The translations under genes and the position numbers were made by a program. A stretch of 64,000 nucleotides of DNA from Oxyruncus cristatus (Eukaryota > Chordata > Aves > Passeriformes > Cotingidae). The notes under the pieces were generated by a model that saw nothing but the letters and a program-made list of their open reading frames with translations, did not search any database and was not told where the DNA came from. Shown piece by piece: positions 21,851-36,615 of the stretch. The stretch covers positions 2,790,088 to 2,854,087 of the forward strand of contig VXAY01002317.1 of NCBI GenBank assembly GCA_013399855.1. Reading direction: 5' to 3'. Within the stretch, counting starts at the first letter, position 1. Every line of letters begins with the position of its first letter.

Positions 21851-24800
21851 TGAACACCAAGGGGAGGGCTTGTCTCAGCCCCACTAGTTCCCAGGGCACA
21901 TCTCTTGCCCCACTGTGGAGAAAACTAGGTTGTGTGTGGGCCATTTCCACTGCTTTCACACCATGAATAAATTCAGCTGCAAACCTGTTTCCTTCGTACT
22001 GCACAGACCCACCAGCACTGAGACCAGTAAGAGCTCAAGTCCCTGGACCCAGATGCTGGGTGGACTGAAAAGTGCCCTTCTTGTTCAGACAGAGCTGAGA
22101 AGGTGCCCAGCAGCTGCCAGCAACCCACCAAGACCCAAAGAGCCCCTCTGGCCTTTCCATCAGTTGGCTGGGAGCATCAGCTTGCCTTAGATAGTGCATG
22201 GCTGTTTTCTATCTTGCTAAGAAATGGATAATGCAGGTGCTGTTGCAAGCTTATCCATTCCTCTCACTTGTAGGAGAGAAATTCCTTCCCTCCCCAAGCA
22301 CTCAAAGCCAGATTCTCCAGATGTTGGCAGAGTTCAGACTGTTGAGAGCCTAAAGCCTGTTTCAGTAACATCCTGCTTGTATGGGTTTACATCAGAAATT
22401 GCTTCTGACCTGAATGTTGCCAAAGAGCTAAAAAGTCTCTCTGTAAACTCTAGGTAGTGGCAGGACCCAGACCAGAAATGTGCATTCTTTTTCTGAAGCT
22501 GCACTTTCTTACTGGTATCACAGAAGTTGTTTAAAACACATGGAAAAATTTCTCTCTGGGAGATGTGGCTACAGAACCTAGGTTAATGTGTTCCTTCTCT
22601 GCTGGAGAATATGACTTTGAGGCAGGGCAAAGTTCAGGCACTTTAAATGAAAAACAATTTTTTATTCCTGTAAACTAAACAGATTTGCCTTCTTCTCTTC
22701 CTCTTTGTAAAAGCAGGTTATTAACCTTTAAACAGATGCATGTACAAAAATCTTCTCATTGGCAAGGAAGGTAACAGCCATGCAAGGTGCATCTACTTAT
22801 GGCCAGCTGGAGCCCACATGTAAAGGTGTTGCATTTAATCTGAGACAAACAAGTGTTTATTATTTGTGAAAGGATCTTCCACTTTCTCTTGCTTTTCAGT
22901 TCGTAACTTAGTCACAGGGCAAAGACAGATGCTCTGAGTTAACTGTAGTCTTGCTGAATTCCTGGATCTCATTTTACAGTCCTTTCTGCTTCGAACCTTT
23001 CCCCCTGCCTATTTGTATGAAGTGTGGCAAAGTGGTTATTGTTCCTGTCAGTCCTCAGCTGAAGGCACCCAGCACTAACTGTGCCTAGCACCCAGCTGAG
23101 ACCTGGCCCTCCCTATCAAAGAGACTTTCACAAAAGAAGGACATATAAGTTTGCAAACAGCCAGCAAAGCAGGTGAGAAACAGTGATTTGCTTGAGTGTA
23201 TAGCACATGGAAAACCTCATGTAGGTCTGCATATCTCAAGTTCTTCACACCGTTGTTGGTCAAATGGTCCAGCTTTCACCTTTGTCCAGTCCCCCACGAA
23301 CTCAGGTTAAAAATCCAGTAGATGTGACTTAATAATCAGGCTGGTATTTCTTAGTCACAAAACTCCCCTTCCATAGAGTCTGGTACTGACCACTAATGCA
23401 AGTTCATAGACCTAAATGAAATCATGGCCAAATTGCACTGATCTCTGTCCACAGTCACTGCAGAGTTGTCATCCTTGTCTGGAGCAGGAACACTTCCTGT
23501 TTATGCAAGTAAACAGTCATTTAGCATGACTAAAGGAAATTTGAAAGAGAATTACTGGATCCTTTTCCAGACAAATGAAGACAGCAAACAGGCAGCCTTG
23601 CAGGAAGAACCTTAGAGCAGCACTGTTTTCAGTCGGAAAACTCCCTGCATGCTACTAACTCCAAGCCAGTCCACTTAATTGCCTCAATTGTCCCTGTTAT
23701 CCTTTAATGGGAAACATAACTCACTTTCAAAGCAACCACAAGAAGCTGCAGACAGGGGAATCCTGAAGATCAGCAGAGGTGGGACTGCATTACAGACATT
23801 TCCATCAGGCTGAAATTACACAGAGTGCACCAGGAATGTCACTAAATGGCTTCAAGCCAGGGCCTGCTGAAACATGCTGATACTTAAAGTCAAGGCTAAC
23901 AGTCCTCTACCTTGGTAGTGAGCTACCCAGAAGTCCAAATAAACAACAGTTCAGATAAAAGTGTGGCTGTTCTGCTAAACCCCAGATTTGGGATACTGGT
24001 GTTCAGGCCTCGGGTATACGACATCTTCTCTTCATTTCCTTGTCTGCAGTTACAGGTACAAGGCAGATCTTACCCACACAGAAGGACCATGAAGCTCACT
24101 TTCTTGCACTTGGATACAGCAGTGGCAGGCCTCATAAAAAGAACTTACACCATCCTACGTGCACTCCCAACAGCATGAGAGAAAACGTAAGGACCCATGA
24201 CTCAACAGTAACCAACACAAACTCTAGCTGATTTTGCTGCTAAGCAAATGCTATCTCTGTCACATACCAATGTTAGCAAGAGGTTTGGAATGACCACCTA
24301 CTCATGGGATAACTTTCAGATCCTACAGAGTATTGTGTTCAGAGTTTTCTGACAGTTTTTGACAGAAATTATTTTTTTTCCAGCCTAGCACTTCAAATGA
24401 AAAGACAGTATAGGTGGAGTACTTGCCTAGGATTTGCTCTGCTCTTCCCAACTCTTCAGGATCAGAATGAAGTTAGCAATTGGACCAACTGAATGCTCAT
24501 TTTCTAGCATAAATTTAATCTTACACAAGTTTGCAGAATGCTTTTTTCTTGGTTCAACTACATGGACAAGACTATCCAGGACTACAAGAACTACCCATAG
24601 TTTACATTTTAGTTTACAAAAGAACTTATTTTGCAGCAGTCCTAGTAAAATTTAAGTATGCAAGTCTTCAAAAATTAAAAAATTCATACTCACTGTCTGG
24701 TCTCTGGCCAGGGCATTTAAAATCCATTTTCTCATCAGCACTGTCAATTTTATTTTTTCTCCCCTGTATCATGCTTTGACCCTGTTATGATAGCAGCTTC

Positions 24801-26127
24801 CATGTAAAGGCTGGACGCAAGATTTATGCAGTACCTGCTAACCATTCTGAGATCTTTCCTGATCAAAAGATGCTCTACCTGTGAGAAGTACCCAAGGTAT
24901 CAGACATTCATTGTGGAGGGAATTCATGCCAAATCTTGGAGGTATCTTTAACATTAAAATTGCCCACCTAAATCCATTTTCGTGTCTCAGTATAGCATTT
25001 TTCTGTTGTTGAGTGCTCAACACTCAACAATACAGCCTAAAAGTAAAATGAGTCAGAAGTACTAGGCATCTCTTAAATCCCTCTTCACAATTATTTTGGT
25101 ATCTAAGTCTCCAAGGCCCTCAACTTTTAAAGGCCCTTAAATTGATAATTAACAGGGGTGAACTTGTTGCCAAGGTAAAGCATATTTGAATCGCACTGGT
25201 GGAAGCACGATGGATTGCGGGAGGTTCAAGAGCAGGATCTGGAGATGGCAGGAAAGAGTAATTCAGAACATTGGGGCCTGAACTGACACATCCTCTAATA
25301 AGATAGTGGAGCTGTGAGGAAGGAAAGATTCAATGCATTGTAGGGAGAGTTGGTGATGCTAAAAATGTATGCTTAAGACTCCCCATGACTGGCAGGGAAG
25401 TACTGCAGCACATCTCCCCCTTGCTATGCTCAAGTAGCAAGGTGTGCCATGCCCACACACTGCCCTGTTGCAGCATGTTCCACAGGGACAGTGCTGCAGG
25501 CCTCTGGAAACAAAGAGCTGCCACTGCACTGGATTCCCCAATCTCAAAGAGTCAGCCAAAGCTCTCTTTTCAAAAGCACAATTCTTTAACATCTGCTGTA
25601 TCTCTTTGCAAAAAAAGAAAGGATCTGTTCGCTGTTTCTCCAAGATAAATGGTATTGTCAGATCTTGGCAGAAAATTACAGTAACAACTACTCTCCCAAA
25701 AAAGGTGACTGAGATGAATTCATGCAGAGCAAACTTCCGCTTCATAGACAAGCATCAAACTCCAGTTTGGAAAGGGTAAAATATTGACAGATCTTGAAAA
25801 AGTGCATTGTGGATATTCAAGTTTAACATAGATTTATGTAGTAAAACAGCCTGTCACTGCAATTCTCCCTTCTAAATTCATTCATGTTTCCTTGTGCCAC
25901 TCCAGAAGTGAAATACAACAAACACTCCTTGGATTTACTTTTTAATAGACAGTTATTACGCTTTTTCAACATCATATATACAAAGAAAAGTTAAAAATTG
26001 TCTTAATTTAACGATTGACAACAAACCCATTCCAAATCAGACATACAGGTACATCTTACCTTTACAGATTTTCCGTCAAGAACATCACAATCATAAATGC
26101 AGAGGCGAAGTAGGTACTTTTACTTTC

Positions 26128-26141
26128 TTTTTTTTTTTTTT
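26128..26141. repeat. Poly(T) tract
   Basis: A run of about 14 T residues in the intergenic region. Confidence 0.9.
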
Positions 26142-27383
26142 ACAGTCAATTACCCAATTTTCTCCATGGCACAAAACAGAGATGAATTGCCATGTAAATG
26201 ATCTAGCCCTATAAAAGGCCAAAGGACAAAACATGATTGTTAGGGGTCACTGGACATTTTGTGCAAGGGGAAACCACTCAGATGCTTCTGGATGCAGACA
26301 CAAGGACCTGGTGCCTTTTTACTGACCTGAGACTACAGATCAGTTTAGCAGGACTGTTTTGGCTGTCCACATCTAAAAATATTCAACCATCTCTTTCAAA
26401 TCCTCTGCGTCTTTTAAGACTATGCAAAATGTAAGCTTTTTACTGGTTTACTGAGAAAGACTCAAGAAATCACAGCAGCTTCACAACTCTGTAAGGAAGA
26501 TGTTATAACTCAGTTAAACTGCTAAGGCCTGCCAAGCTGAGATCAGCCCCAAAAGGACAGCCAAAACTGACTACTGCACTGTCACAGCTACTCTTTTAAA
26601 ACAAACTTCTCAAGGGAAATATGCTGATATCTCCTGATGCTCAAGCACCAGGACATAAATCAACAGGTAGATTCAGTAAGAAAGTTCATGTGAATGAACC
26701 TGAGAGGCAACAAAAGAGAAATAATGAGCAACAAACCTTCCTCTATCTTGTAATACCCAGTGTGCAGACAGCAGTTGTCACTGCAACAGCTATCCCTCTT
26801 AGCTCCCCAATACCCTCTCCCATAGCAACTCAGGAATGAAACAAAGACTGCAGCAAGAAACATTTACTAGTAATTAAACGTTCCCAGAGAGTTGGACAAT
26901 ACAGTTTATAGGCACATCCCAGGGAGGTTATGAAGTGAAGCATCCCCTCAGAGCTATTGTTCCAATATGATTTTCATTCACAGCACATCCACTGCATTGG
27001 GCAATAAGATAAGTCTTAGTGGGGGTGAGACAAATAGGAGCAGATGTTTCCTGTTTCTAGCCTGACTTTCATTTGGTTTCTGTCATTGCTGCGTATCCAG
27101 CTTAAGAGAGAGGGTGAACCGTGATGTCTAACACTTGTCCTATTGTTTGGGGTTTGGCAAATCTGAGGAATAAGGTTGCTTGCAGTGTAACAGAAAAACA
27201 GCCCATCCAGTAGGATGTGTCTGTAACCGGCAGCAATGGAGGTTTCAAAAGATAGGGAAATCACCCTTATCTAGTAACAAACATTATATCAGTGGAGGTA
27301 GAAAAGAGATTCCTTTCTCAGCCAAACTTGGGATCCTCTTTAATATCCAAGGGCAAGAGTAGCAGTCCAGACAACTTTCTAAT

Positions 27384-27389
27384 TTTATT
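27384..27389 (-). terminator. EXT2: Alternative distal poly(A) signal candidate for EXT2
   Basis: On the - strand this reads AATAAA, followed by a GT-containing stretch (GTTGTCTGGACTGC). It lies about 1.2 kb beyond the EXT2 stop and would define a longer 3' UTR. It competes with the nearer signal at 28301. Confidence 0.25.
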
Positions 27390-27598
27390 GCATTTAGTTT
27401 TCACATTCAGGTTAAATTCAGTATTAAGAAACAATTCAAATGATCCTAAGAAATGTAAATCTTCTCCAAAAGCCTTCCTAAGCTGTGTTTCAGTGGCAGC
27501 CTGTGGCAATAGGTTCCTTAAATTACAAATAAAGACACAACAGTTTTTCCAACAAAAGTAATTTACAGGAGTTTATAAGTGTGCACTAATAGTGTCTC

Positions 27599-27618
27599 AT
27601 ACATACATACATATATAC
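27599..27618. repeat. CATA microsatellite
   Basis: Short run of ATAC units followed by ATAT, in the intergenic region or a long EXT2 3' UTR. Confidence 0.85.
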
Positions 27619-28300
27619 CTGCACATTGAAGCTGTAACTGGGAATTTCTGTAAATTTAGGTGTTTCACAAATTAGTACAACACACTGCTTGATGAAGAGG
27701 ATTCAGATGTGAAAAACTTACTTCATACTTCATCCCTATGGATGGCTACAATTTAAATCTGTAACTTGATAATGAAAATAAAAAAATTAAGAAAACTAAA
27801 GATACACCTTTTTTCTTTTTATAATACAACTAGTTTTGACAAAGACTCAGAGTGTCTTGCAGGGATGCAGCCGAAAACCTGAGATTCACGCAGGAGGCAC
27901 AGCAATTGCAGTTATGTCCTGCAGGTCTCTGCTCTGAAGGAGCCTGTCCTCCCACCTACTGTGTATCTCAATATCCATAAAAATAATTTAAGTAACACAG
28001 AATGTTTTGCCCTTTAAACCATATGACCACAGACAAATTTTTGTTGGCGATGTAAAAAAATAAACATTGGTCTCACAATGCAAAAGAAAATGTTTGTTAC
28101 ACAGTTACTCAAACCAACAGTTAAAGCTAAAAACGCAGAGGCCGACCAGCCCACAGGCAATAAGCTCCTCCCAAAAGGGAGCAGCTCTACACTGTAGACA
28201 GTTGCTTTGAATGGATGGGTGCTTACTAACCAGAGAGCTGCAACACATTTGATAGAAGAGGTGAGTCATGCCAGTCAGACCACAGAGAGCAAGATTCTGT

Positions 28301-28588
28301 TTTATTCTTCCAGGTGCACAGCCTCCTTTGGACAAAAGTATGCATTTGACATTTTTGGAAGAATTCAAGAATAGACTCAGTCCTCTGTGAGCAACAGAGA
28401 GCAGTTGTTCAGCTTTCCATTATACCTTTGTGCAATGTAAGGGAAAGACAACATACCAGAATACATTAATTCCCATTTCCCTCAGATGCAACCTACTTTC
28501 TAGCGATTCTTGTCTTCAGGGCCTTATATTCCTTATAGCACCTTTTCGGCTGTCATTTTCATCACTCAGGTTTGTCTCACAGCTGCCT
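28301..28588 (-). other. EXT2: Probable EXT2 3' UTR (proximal form)
   Basis: On the - strand this region follows the EXT2 stop codon. At 28306-28301 it reaches AATAAA, followed after about 20 bases by a GT-rich stretch (CTGTGGTCTGACTGG), a good cleavage-site layout. The resulting 3' UTR would be roughly 300 nt. Longer forms are possible. Confidence 0.4.
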
Positions 28589-28750
<162 letters not shown>

Positions 28751-29151
28751 TTAAGAACCCCAACAACTGGGCTGGCTACCAGATGCCACACCAAAATAAC
28801 TGGAAGAAACCTTCCCTCTTGTGCTTGGAAGTATTTCATCCATGCTGGCTACTAATAAATAAAAAGAGAGCCCCACTGCAGAGAGAACTGAAAAGAAGCT
28901 GGTGTTCTTTGATTTATCCATTTAATCACAGAGACGAGCAAGGGGATGCTGGCAGCAGCACATGTGCACTTGGAGGTCAAAGCTTCCCTTCTCCCTCCCC
29001 CTAGAATTCCAGTCATTCTTAAAGCAATGTACATGCTGTAAACCAGAACAGATTAACTGCCAACATGTCTCTTAAAGGGCCACTGTTGGGTCTATTTGGT
29101 TTATAACAAAGGTTTTGCAAAAACCTAGACTTCGTGAAAACTGAGGTCTTT

Positions 29152-29168
29152 AAAAAAAAAAAAAAAAA
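29152..29168. repeat. Poly(A) tract
   Basis: Seventeen A residues followed closely by a T-run, in an EXT2 intron. Confidence 0.9.
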
Positions 29169-30585
29169 GTCTGTTTTTTTTCAGGCTACTTCAGAAGCTC
29201 TATCTTTTCCCACAAAAATAAACACGCCTCAGAGAATAGGCAGAGTTGATTGTACTGTAAATTAAAGGTGAAGCTAAGTCTTAATAACCTCAGGTGTCAG
29301 TAATGTGGAAGGGAACAGCCATGTGCTTCAAAAAACAATCAGATGTTTAACCTTAAATTCTCCTTTAACTCTTTCACTGAAAGGCACAGTACCTGTGGAA
29401 GCAAGGCAGAGAAAACTTGGCTCATCTCACCCCAGCTAGCGCTCCTCTAACATTAGCTGCCTACTATATAAAACAGCTTTTAAGAACTTCATATACCAAG
29501 AATCATGACAACAGTTCCCTACACATAACCAAGATAGCTAAAGAAAACAGATCACATTTCTTTTGCCACTCAAAAGTGAAAACAAAAAAGAAATGAGTAC
29601 TTCGGCTCAGCTACAGAGACTGACGTGCTGCAGGCGCTCCCAGAGCAGGTCTCTTCTCTCCAACCACTGCACCCTCTCCCGACCCCTTTGGAGGGTTAGG
29701 GGGTCACTGTGGCTCCAGGATAATTTTCCTCATCAGACCTGGTCAATCACAGCAACTGAGTGTGACAGTTTTGTGATGGGGACTGCTCAACATTGCCACA
29801 AACACTCTTTTGAAGTAGATGGGACAGCAAAACTGGTTTTCAAAATTAATTTCTCAGTCTACATAGCTGTTTCAAGCTATAATGGTTGTACTTGAGGCCA
29901 TTTTCTGGCCTGAGAAAGGTGTCCAAAAACTACTTCATATGGGATGATACTTGAATATACAGGTAAATGTAGATGCTTCACTTTCTGCTATCTTCCCATC
30001 CTCTCATACCTCTTCCTACCTCATACCTTCCTACCTTCAGATTCAAATCATTGGGATGAGAAACAAAAGAAAAGGAATTCAGAGTGCAAGAGGAAACTCT
30101 GTACAGTAGGAAGCAAGCTCTACACCTGTCATAAGCACTATTTGCTCCAGGTTAGCACAGACCTGAAACAGCAAAGGAGCCATCAGTGAGGACTGAAGTG
30201 AAGACCCAGGTAGCTGTTCAATGTCTGCAATAACAAGGAGAACAGCTGAGAGAGACCTGGGCACTGAGAGATGACAGTAACATGGAGAGCAGGAACTGAG
30301 TGTTTTCTCCAGGAACATTAGGCAGTTTCTGTTGCCTCCAGGAGATGCCAAACATGAGATACCTTAAACAAATCTGATTTTTAGGTAAGGTCAGACTTTC
30401 AAATCATCTGTTACTTATGAGACATGTGGCTAACTAATCCATGATGTGTGTACTGGAGAAGTCTCATGGCAGAAAAACCATGAACTTCACAGGCAAGGAG
30501 GTAGATGCACTGGGAGATGTGCATGTGAGAAGTTTGCACAGCTGCTGGCCCTCACTGGTTTCTGGAATACAAGAATACTTCTAGT

Positions 30586-30640
30586 CTACTGGTTCAAATC
30601 CTGCCTTTGCCAGTTATGACTGAAAGACATTGTAATGTAA
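30586..30640 (+). repeat. Possible MIR-type SINE fragment
   Basis: CTGGTTCAAATCCTGCCTTTGCCAGTTATGAC-type sequence (key words GGTTCAAATCCTGCC and TTGCCAGTTATGAC) resembles the B-box/core junction of MIR (CORE-SINE) elements. It is short and diverged, and is called from a remembered consensus. Confidence 0.3.
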
Positions 30641-33545
30641 CAGCTGCTTGGTGGCCGGTGTGAAATGAATTAGTTATCTCAGCCGGTTGCCTGGTAGGCA
30701 GGTGTCCACATCAGAGCAGCCATTGTCACAACTGGAGCTAAGCAGCACCCTCAGAGCAAAAGACAAAACTAAATGGATAGCAGAGACAAAATTGACCTCT
30801 TCCCTCCAGAGGTTATACTCCCAAATCAAAGATGAGGTCTTAGAAAATATCAAGATGGAATCCTTCTACAGCCAAACTTGTTCTCATGGCAAATCCATTC
30901 AGGCATACCAGTACAGTATCTTTAACAACCAAGAAACCATTTCATTGTTAAAGAAATGGAAAAAAAAAATGGAAAAATGAGTGTGTTCTAAACACTGTCT
31001 GAAACAGAAAAGTTAGTCCTCAGGAAATCAACATCAAATTCAAAGGTCAGAAACAGGATATTTTCAAGGAAAGAAATATCATACACAAGTCACAAAATGT
31101 GTTTGAAAGAAAGTCACCTCTTTCCAAAAATTTCACCTCCTGCACTGAACTAAATCACTTGAATTCTGAAGCCTTTGCCACTTTTGGAAAATATAAACCA
31201 GAAAGGATATCTAGAACATTAAACATTGAAAGCTAGGTAGCAAAGAGAATGTAACGTGTCATCCTAATATGGAGGGAAGGTGTTTTTCTTGGCTCTGCCA
31301 ATAGTTTTGCAAATCCATACTAACAGAGGCATGTTCGCTTCCAAGAATTATTCTTTCTGGTTTTCCCTGCTCTGTTGACACCATGCAGTTGTGCTCAGCT
31401 CAACAAGAAAATAAGATTATGTGAACTCAGAAATTAAGAGCCCTACTGCCCCTGGATGACTGGATGAACTTGGTGTTTGTTAAGGTCTCTCATAATCAGT
31501 TTCCTCACTGTTATAATCCAAATAACTTTTTGGCAGGGTAACTCTGTACTTGCAACCTTTGGCCAACTGTTACCTGGTTAGTTTGCCTCTTAAAGGAATG
31601 GCTTCCTGTTTTGACTCTAACAAACACACGTCCTAAATAAAACATTGCTGTTAATGTTGCTGCAGAGGCAGCTCAGCCCTTTGCTGTATTTACTGCACAG
31701 GGAGTTGCCCTCCAGACTGCAGTTTACCAGAGTTCTCCATTTTTGAGAGCCAGATGCAAAGATGCTAAAGGCAGAAAGCTTGTTGCTACTTAAATAATAC
31801 CTGTAAATACAGGGATTATGAGATCTTCCTACAGCTTCTTCTGTGACCTGATGTAAAAGCTAACCTAGGCCAAGAAGGGGATTCTTGGTTCAAAGCTTTC
31901 TTTAGTTAATGTATTTTAATTATGGAGTTCGATAATCTTGGGGACTGAAGTCTTTTATTTATCTGAGATAAATTACACAGCAGGAAGAATAGCAGTGTTG
32001 GCTTTCCCATGATTCAAAGTATTGCTCAAAAAAAATAATCTCTTAATAAGAGAAAAGCGTTCAACTGTACCATCTTTCCTTTGTCTCTGCCTGAATGTGT
32101 CAAAAGGCCCAACGGAACTGGTTAGTTACATGTCTCTCCTGGCCAGATCTCCACAAACCTTGTGTTTGTGGAGTCTCCTGTGAGACTTCTCAAACCTTTT
32201 CCACTTACAAAACCATCAGGCAGCTGCTGGGCATCTCTCTGCTACTTCTGAACCAGAATCCTCACACTAAATGTTGTGCATGTACATGACAACCCTGATA
32301 AACTGTTTGTTTCACAAACAGTAGGTTGATCCCTGGATATCTGGGCAAGTAATTAGCTCAGACTACCTGCTTACTATTTCTGAATGCTAAAACACAAGGA
32401 CTCAGGCACTTTGGGAAGCTGCGACTGAAACTGATAATGGCTCATTGCTTGATACCTCAGATATTGTTCTTGACACCCAACACCATAAAATTATCAGTAC
32501 CAAGTTATTCTTTTAGACTATGACAAGGATTCCCTTCTCTCCTGACCCTGAAAATAGCTAATGTGTATGTATATATATCCACAAGAGTCTTACTTACTGC
32601 TAATTAAAGAAAATTTGCCCTAGAATTTATCATCATTTATTATCCACTTAAAATGAGTATCTAGCTTAGAAGATTAAAAAAAAACCAAACAAACACTTTC
32701 AGGTTTTCAAATACCTCCCTTATGTTGAAGGTAGAGAATAAGCAGTTTCAGTATGATATCAAGGATTTTCAAAATGAAGACTGAATATACCCAAGCTGTC
32801 TCTCTCTCCAGATATTCTCCTGCACTCAGACTCTTTCTCAGCATGTACTTCTTTGGCTGGGCAAATAAAAGCATGTGGATTTGCAGTCCACCTAACATTT
32901 CCCACAACACAGTATTCTCCACTTTTGGAAACTACAGAGAAGCAAAGCAACAGTTTAAACATGTTCTCAATAAACTGTCAATGACACTTTACTCTGAGGA
33001 TACAAGAACTGCCACAGACATGGAAACGCGACCTTTACCCTGCATAATAATGCACTTTGGAGAAAAAAGCACTTTTTCATCCTCTGTTTTTATAGTGTTT
33101 ACCTTAATGAGAACCTAGTTCATGAACAAAATTCCTACGTACTGTTGTAATGCTACTTGTATGATCATAGGAAAGCTTAACTGGCTTCAGATAGTCCAAC
33201 CTGTAAGCCAGTGCAGAATTGCCAGACACAGGGGAAGCTCTTGTGCTTCCCTTTCAGCTAATATTTAAGATCTACAAAACTTCTAGCCCCTTCCTTAAGT
33301 ATTTTTCTGCAGAGTAATTTTTACAGTCTTAATGGGGTACGTTTTACTTCTGACTTGCATACTCCTTTTTTTAATCCAGCCTTATTAAAACCCATATAAT
33401 ACTTTACACTTGCAGAGTTCTGCAGAGAAGGACAGAAAAAAGCTCACTGTCAATATGATAACTAGTAAGATAGTCAGATTTGCCTCTTGCTGCAAATCTG
33501 AAATGGTCTATTTTAAATGCAGGTCAGTTTTTTTTGTCACCTCTT

Positions 33546-33603
33546 GGAATCATAGAATCATCAAGGTTGGAAGAGACCTTTAAGATCATTAAGTCCAACC
33601 GTC
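33546..33603 (-). mobile_element. CR1 LINE 3'-end fragment
   Basis: On the + strand it reads AATCATAGAATCATCAAGG, TTGGAAGAGACCTTTAAGAT and CATTAAGTCCAACC. This is the reverse complement of the highly conserved avian CR1 3' terminus. Severe 5' truncation is normal for CR1. Confidence 0.9.
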
Positions 33604-33848
33604 TGTTTCTTCTGGTGGCCACTTTTAGTATTATGACCCTGTTTATTTACCCCATCAATTCTATGGATGCAAATATTTTCCCCAAAGTTTGCAGGAGAGA
33701 TGCAAAAGCCCAAGAAGCCTAAAGTGAAATGCTTTTGTCAGTCCTAGATCTCAGGTTAATGCCACCTAATAACTAGTATGTACATTTATTGTCATATAGC
33801 CCATTTCAAACATCGGTGTTGAACAGCTTTGCAAAAGTGAAGAAACTG

Positions 33849-33948
33849 TCCCTTATTTTACAGATTCAGGATGCAACGCAGAGACAAGTTTTGTGTCTTG
33901 GTCAAGGTTGGGAAGCCCTTTCACTGTAAAGCAGGGATTGCAAACCTC
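33849..33948 (-). repeat. Probable MIR-type SINE fragment
   Basis: TGTCCCTTATTTTACAGATT, then GGTCAAGGTTGGGAAG, then AAAGCAGGGATTGCAAACC follow the reverse complement of the MIR core, with its 'attttacagatgagg', 'aaggtcacacag' and 'gcagggatttgaacc' words. The copy is diverged and moderately secure. Confidence 0.45.
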
Positions 33949-34539
33949 ATACTTACAAAATTCCAGTATTTCAGTCTAAACATTCACTGCCATTCCAAAT
34001 GCGTACCTCATTTCAAAACTTAATTCTCACAAAAATATAATAGTATTGCCATTGTTAAAAAATGTGACGTAATTGTGCAGGCAAACGCCCTTCATTAGTG
34101 GAAGTGATGTGCTTCACAATCTTTGGAGGAAAAATATCACTTCAAATTATATTGCTGGTCTTTGGTAAGCTAGCAATTGTCTGGTTAAATAAAATAAATC
34201 ATACTTAGTAGAGTTGATATTCCACAGTAAACAGAGATGTGGTATTACTGAAAGTACTGCCAAACCCCTGAATTTCATCTATGTATCCTAGAAGCTTTAC
34301 AGTAAAGCTGCTAAAAATTGTGCCCTTCTAAAGTCCCTTTTTGTAGTAATTCACTATTCAGTGACACATAACTGATTGTAGGAATGACTTATGCTAATAA
34401 AATCCATGCAATGTTCTTTCAAAATTAGTAATTTACAGGAACATAGTCAGTGAGCATTTTTGATCCTAATTTAATGAGACACAGGATAAGATTTTAGGGA
34501 TCAGAACAAGGCAATCAGAGAAAGAGAGCGGTCACTCAC

Positions 34540-34622
34540 CTTTCCACCATGTGTGTCTGGTCCAGTGATAACCCATCAATTGCTGTGCATTCTGGACATT
34601 TGAACTTCTTTCGTGGGGTCAC
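34540..34622 (-). CDS. EXT2: EXT2 penultimate coding exon
   Basis: This 83-bp exon starts in phase 0 after CTGCAG and ends with two bases of an Arg codon before the donor GTGAGT. It encodes [20 protein letters not shown] and DQTHMVE, then AG of Arg. This is the Cys-rich loop of the exostosin GT64 domain, and CPEC provides two closely spaced cysteines. The sequence appears unchanged from what I recall for human EXT2, indicating strong constraint. A poly(A) run at 34758-34770 lies just upstream in the intron. Confidence 0.96.
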
Positions 34623-36471
<1,849 letters not shown>

Positions 36472-36615
36472 CTTATGATAAAAGGCTGCCCCAGTGAGCA
36501 CCATCGAGACTTCATTGGTCCATTCTGATTCGTATTTCCATTTGTTCATCTCATGATCCCAAAGATGCAGGCGGCCTGGGTATCCAACCAACCTGTCAGG
36601 GAACTCACGCCAAAC
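36472..36615 (-). CDS. EXT2: EXT2 coding exon, GT64 domain
   Basis: This 144-bp exon (48 codons, phase 0 both ends) follows CCCTTCAG and is followed by the donor GTAATA. It encodes [40 protein letters not shown] and TGAAFYHK. This is the core of the GT-A-fold GlcNAc-transferase domain of exostosins. FPDRLVGYP and the SMVLTGAAF strand are hallmark conserved motifs of the family. The exon is intact. Confidence 0.97.

Larger units (their letters stand above)
20796..28300. other. ALX4-EXT2 intergenic region
   Basis: This space of about 7.5 kb lies between the presumed 3' ends of two convergent genes. Composition shifts here from G+C-rich to A+T-rich. Apart from the retroelement relic near 21.7 kb, I recognise no gene, RNA gene or recent transposon. 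There are short simple repeats (a T-run at 26128-26141 and a CATA tract at 27599-27618). Part of the right side may be EXT2 3' UTR if a distal poly(A) site is used. Confidence 0.7.
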
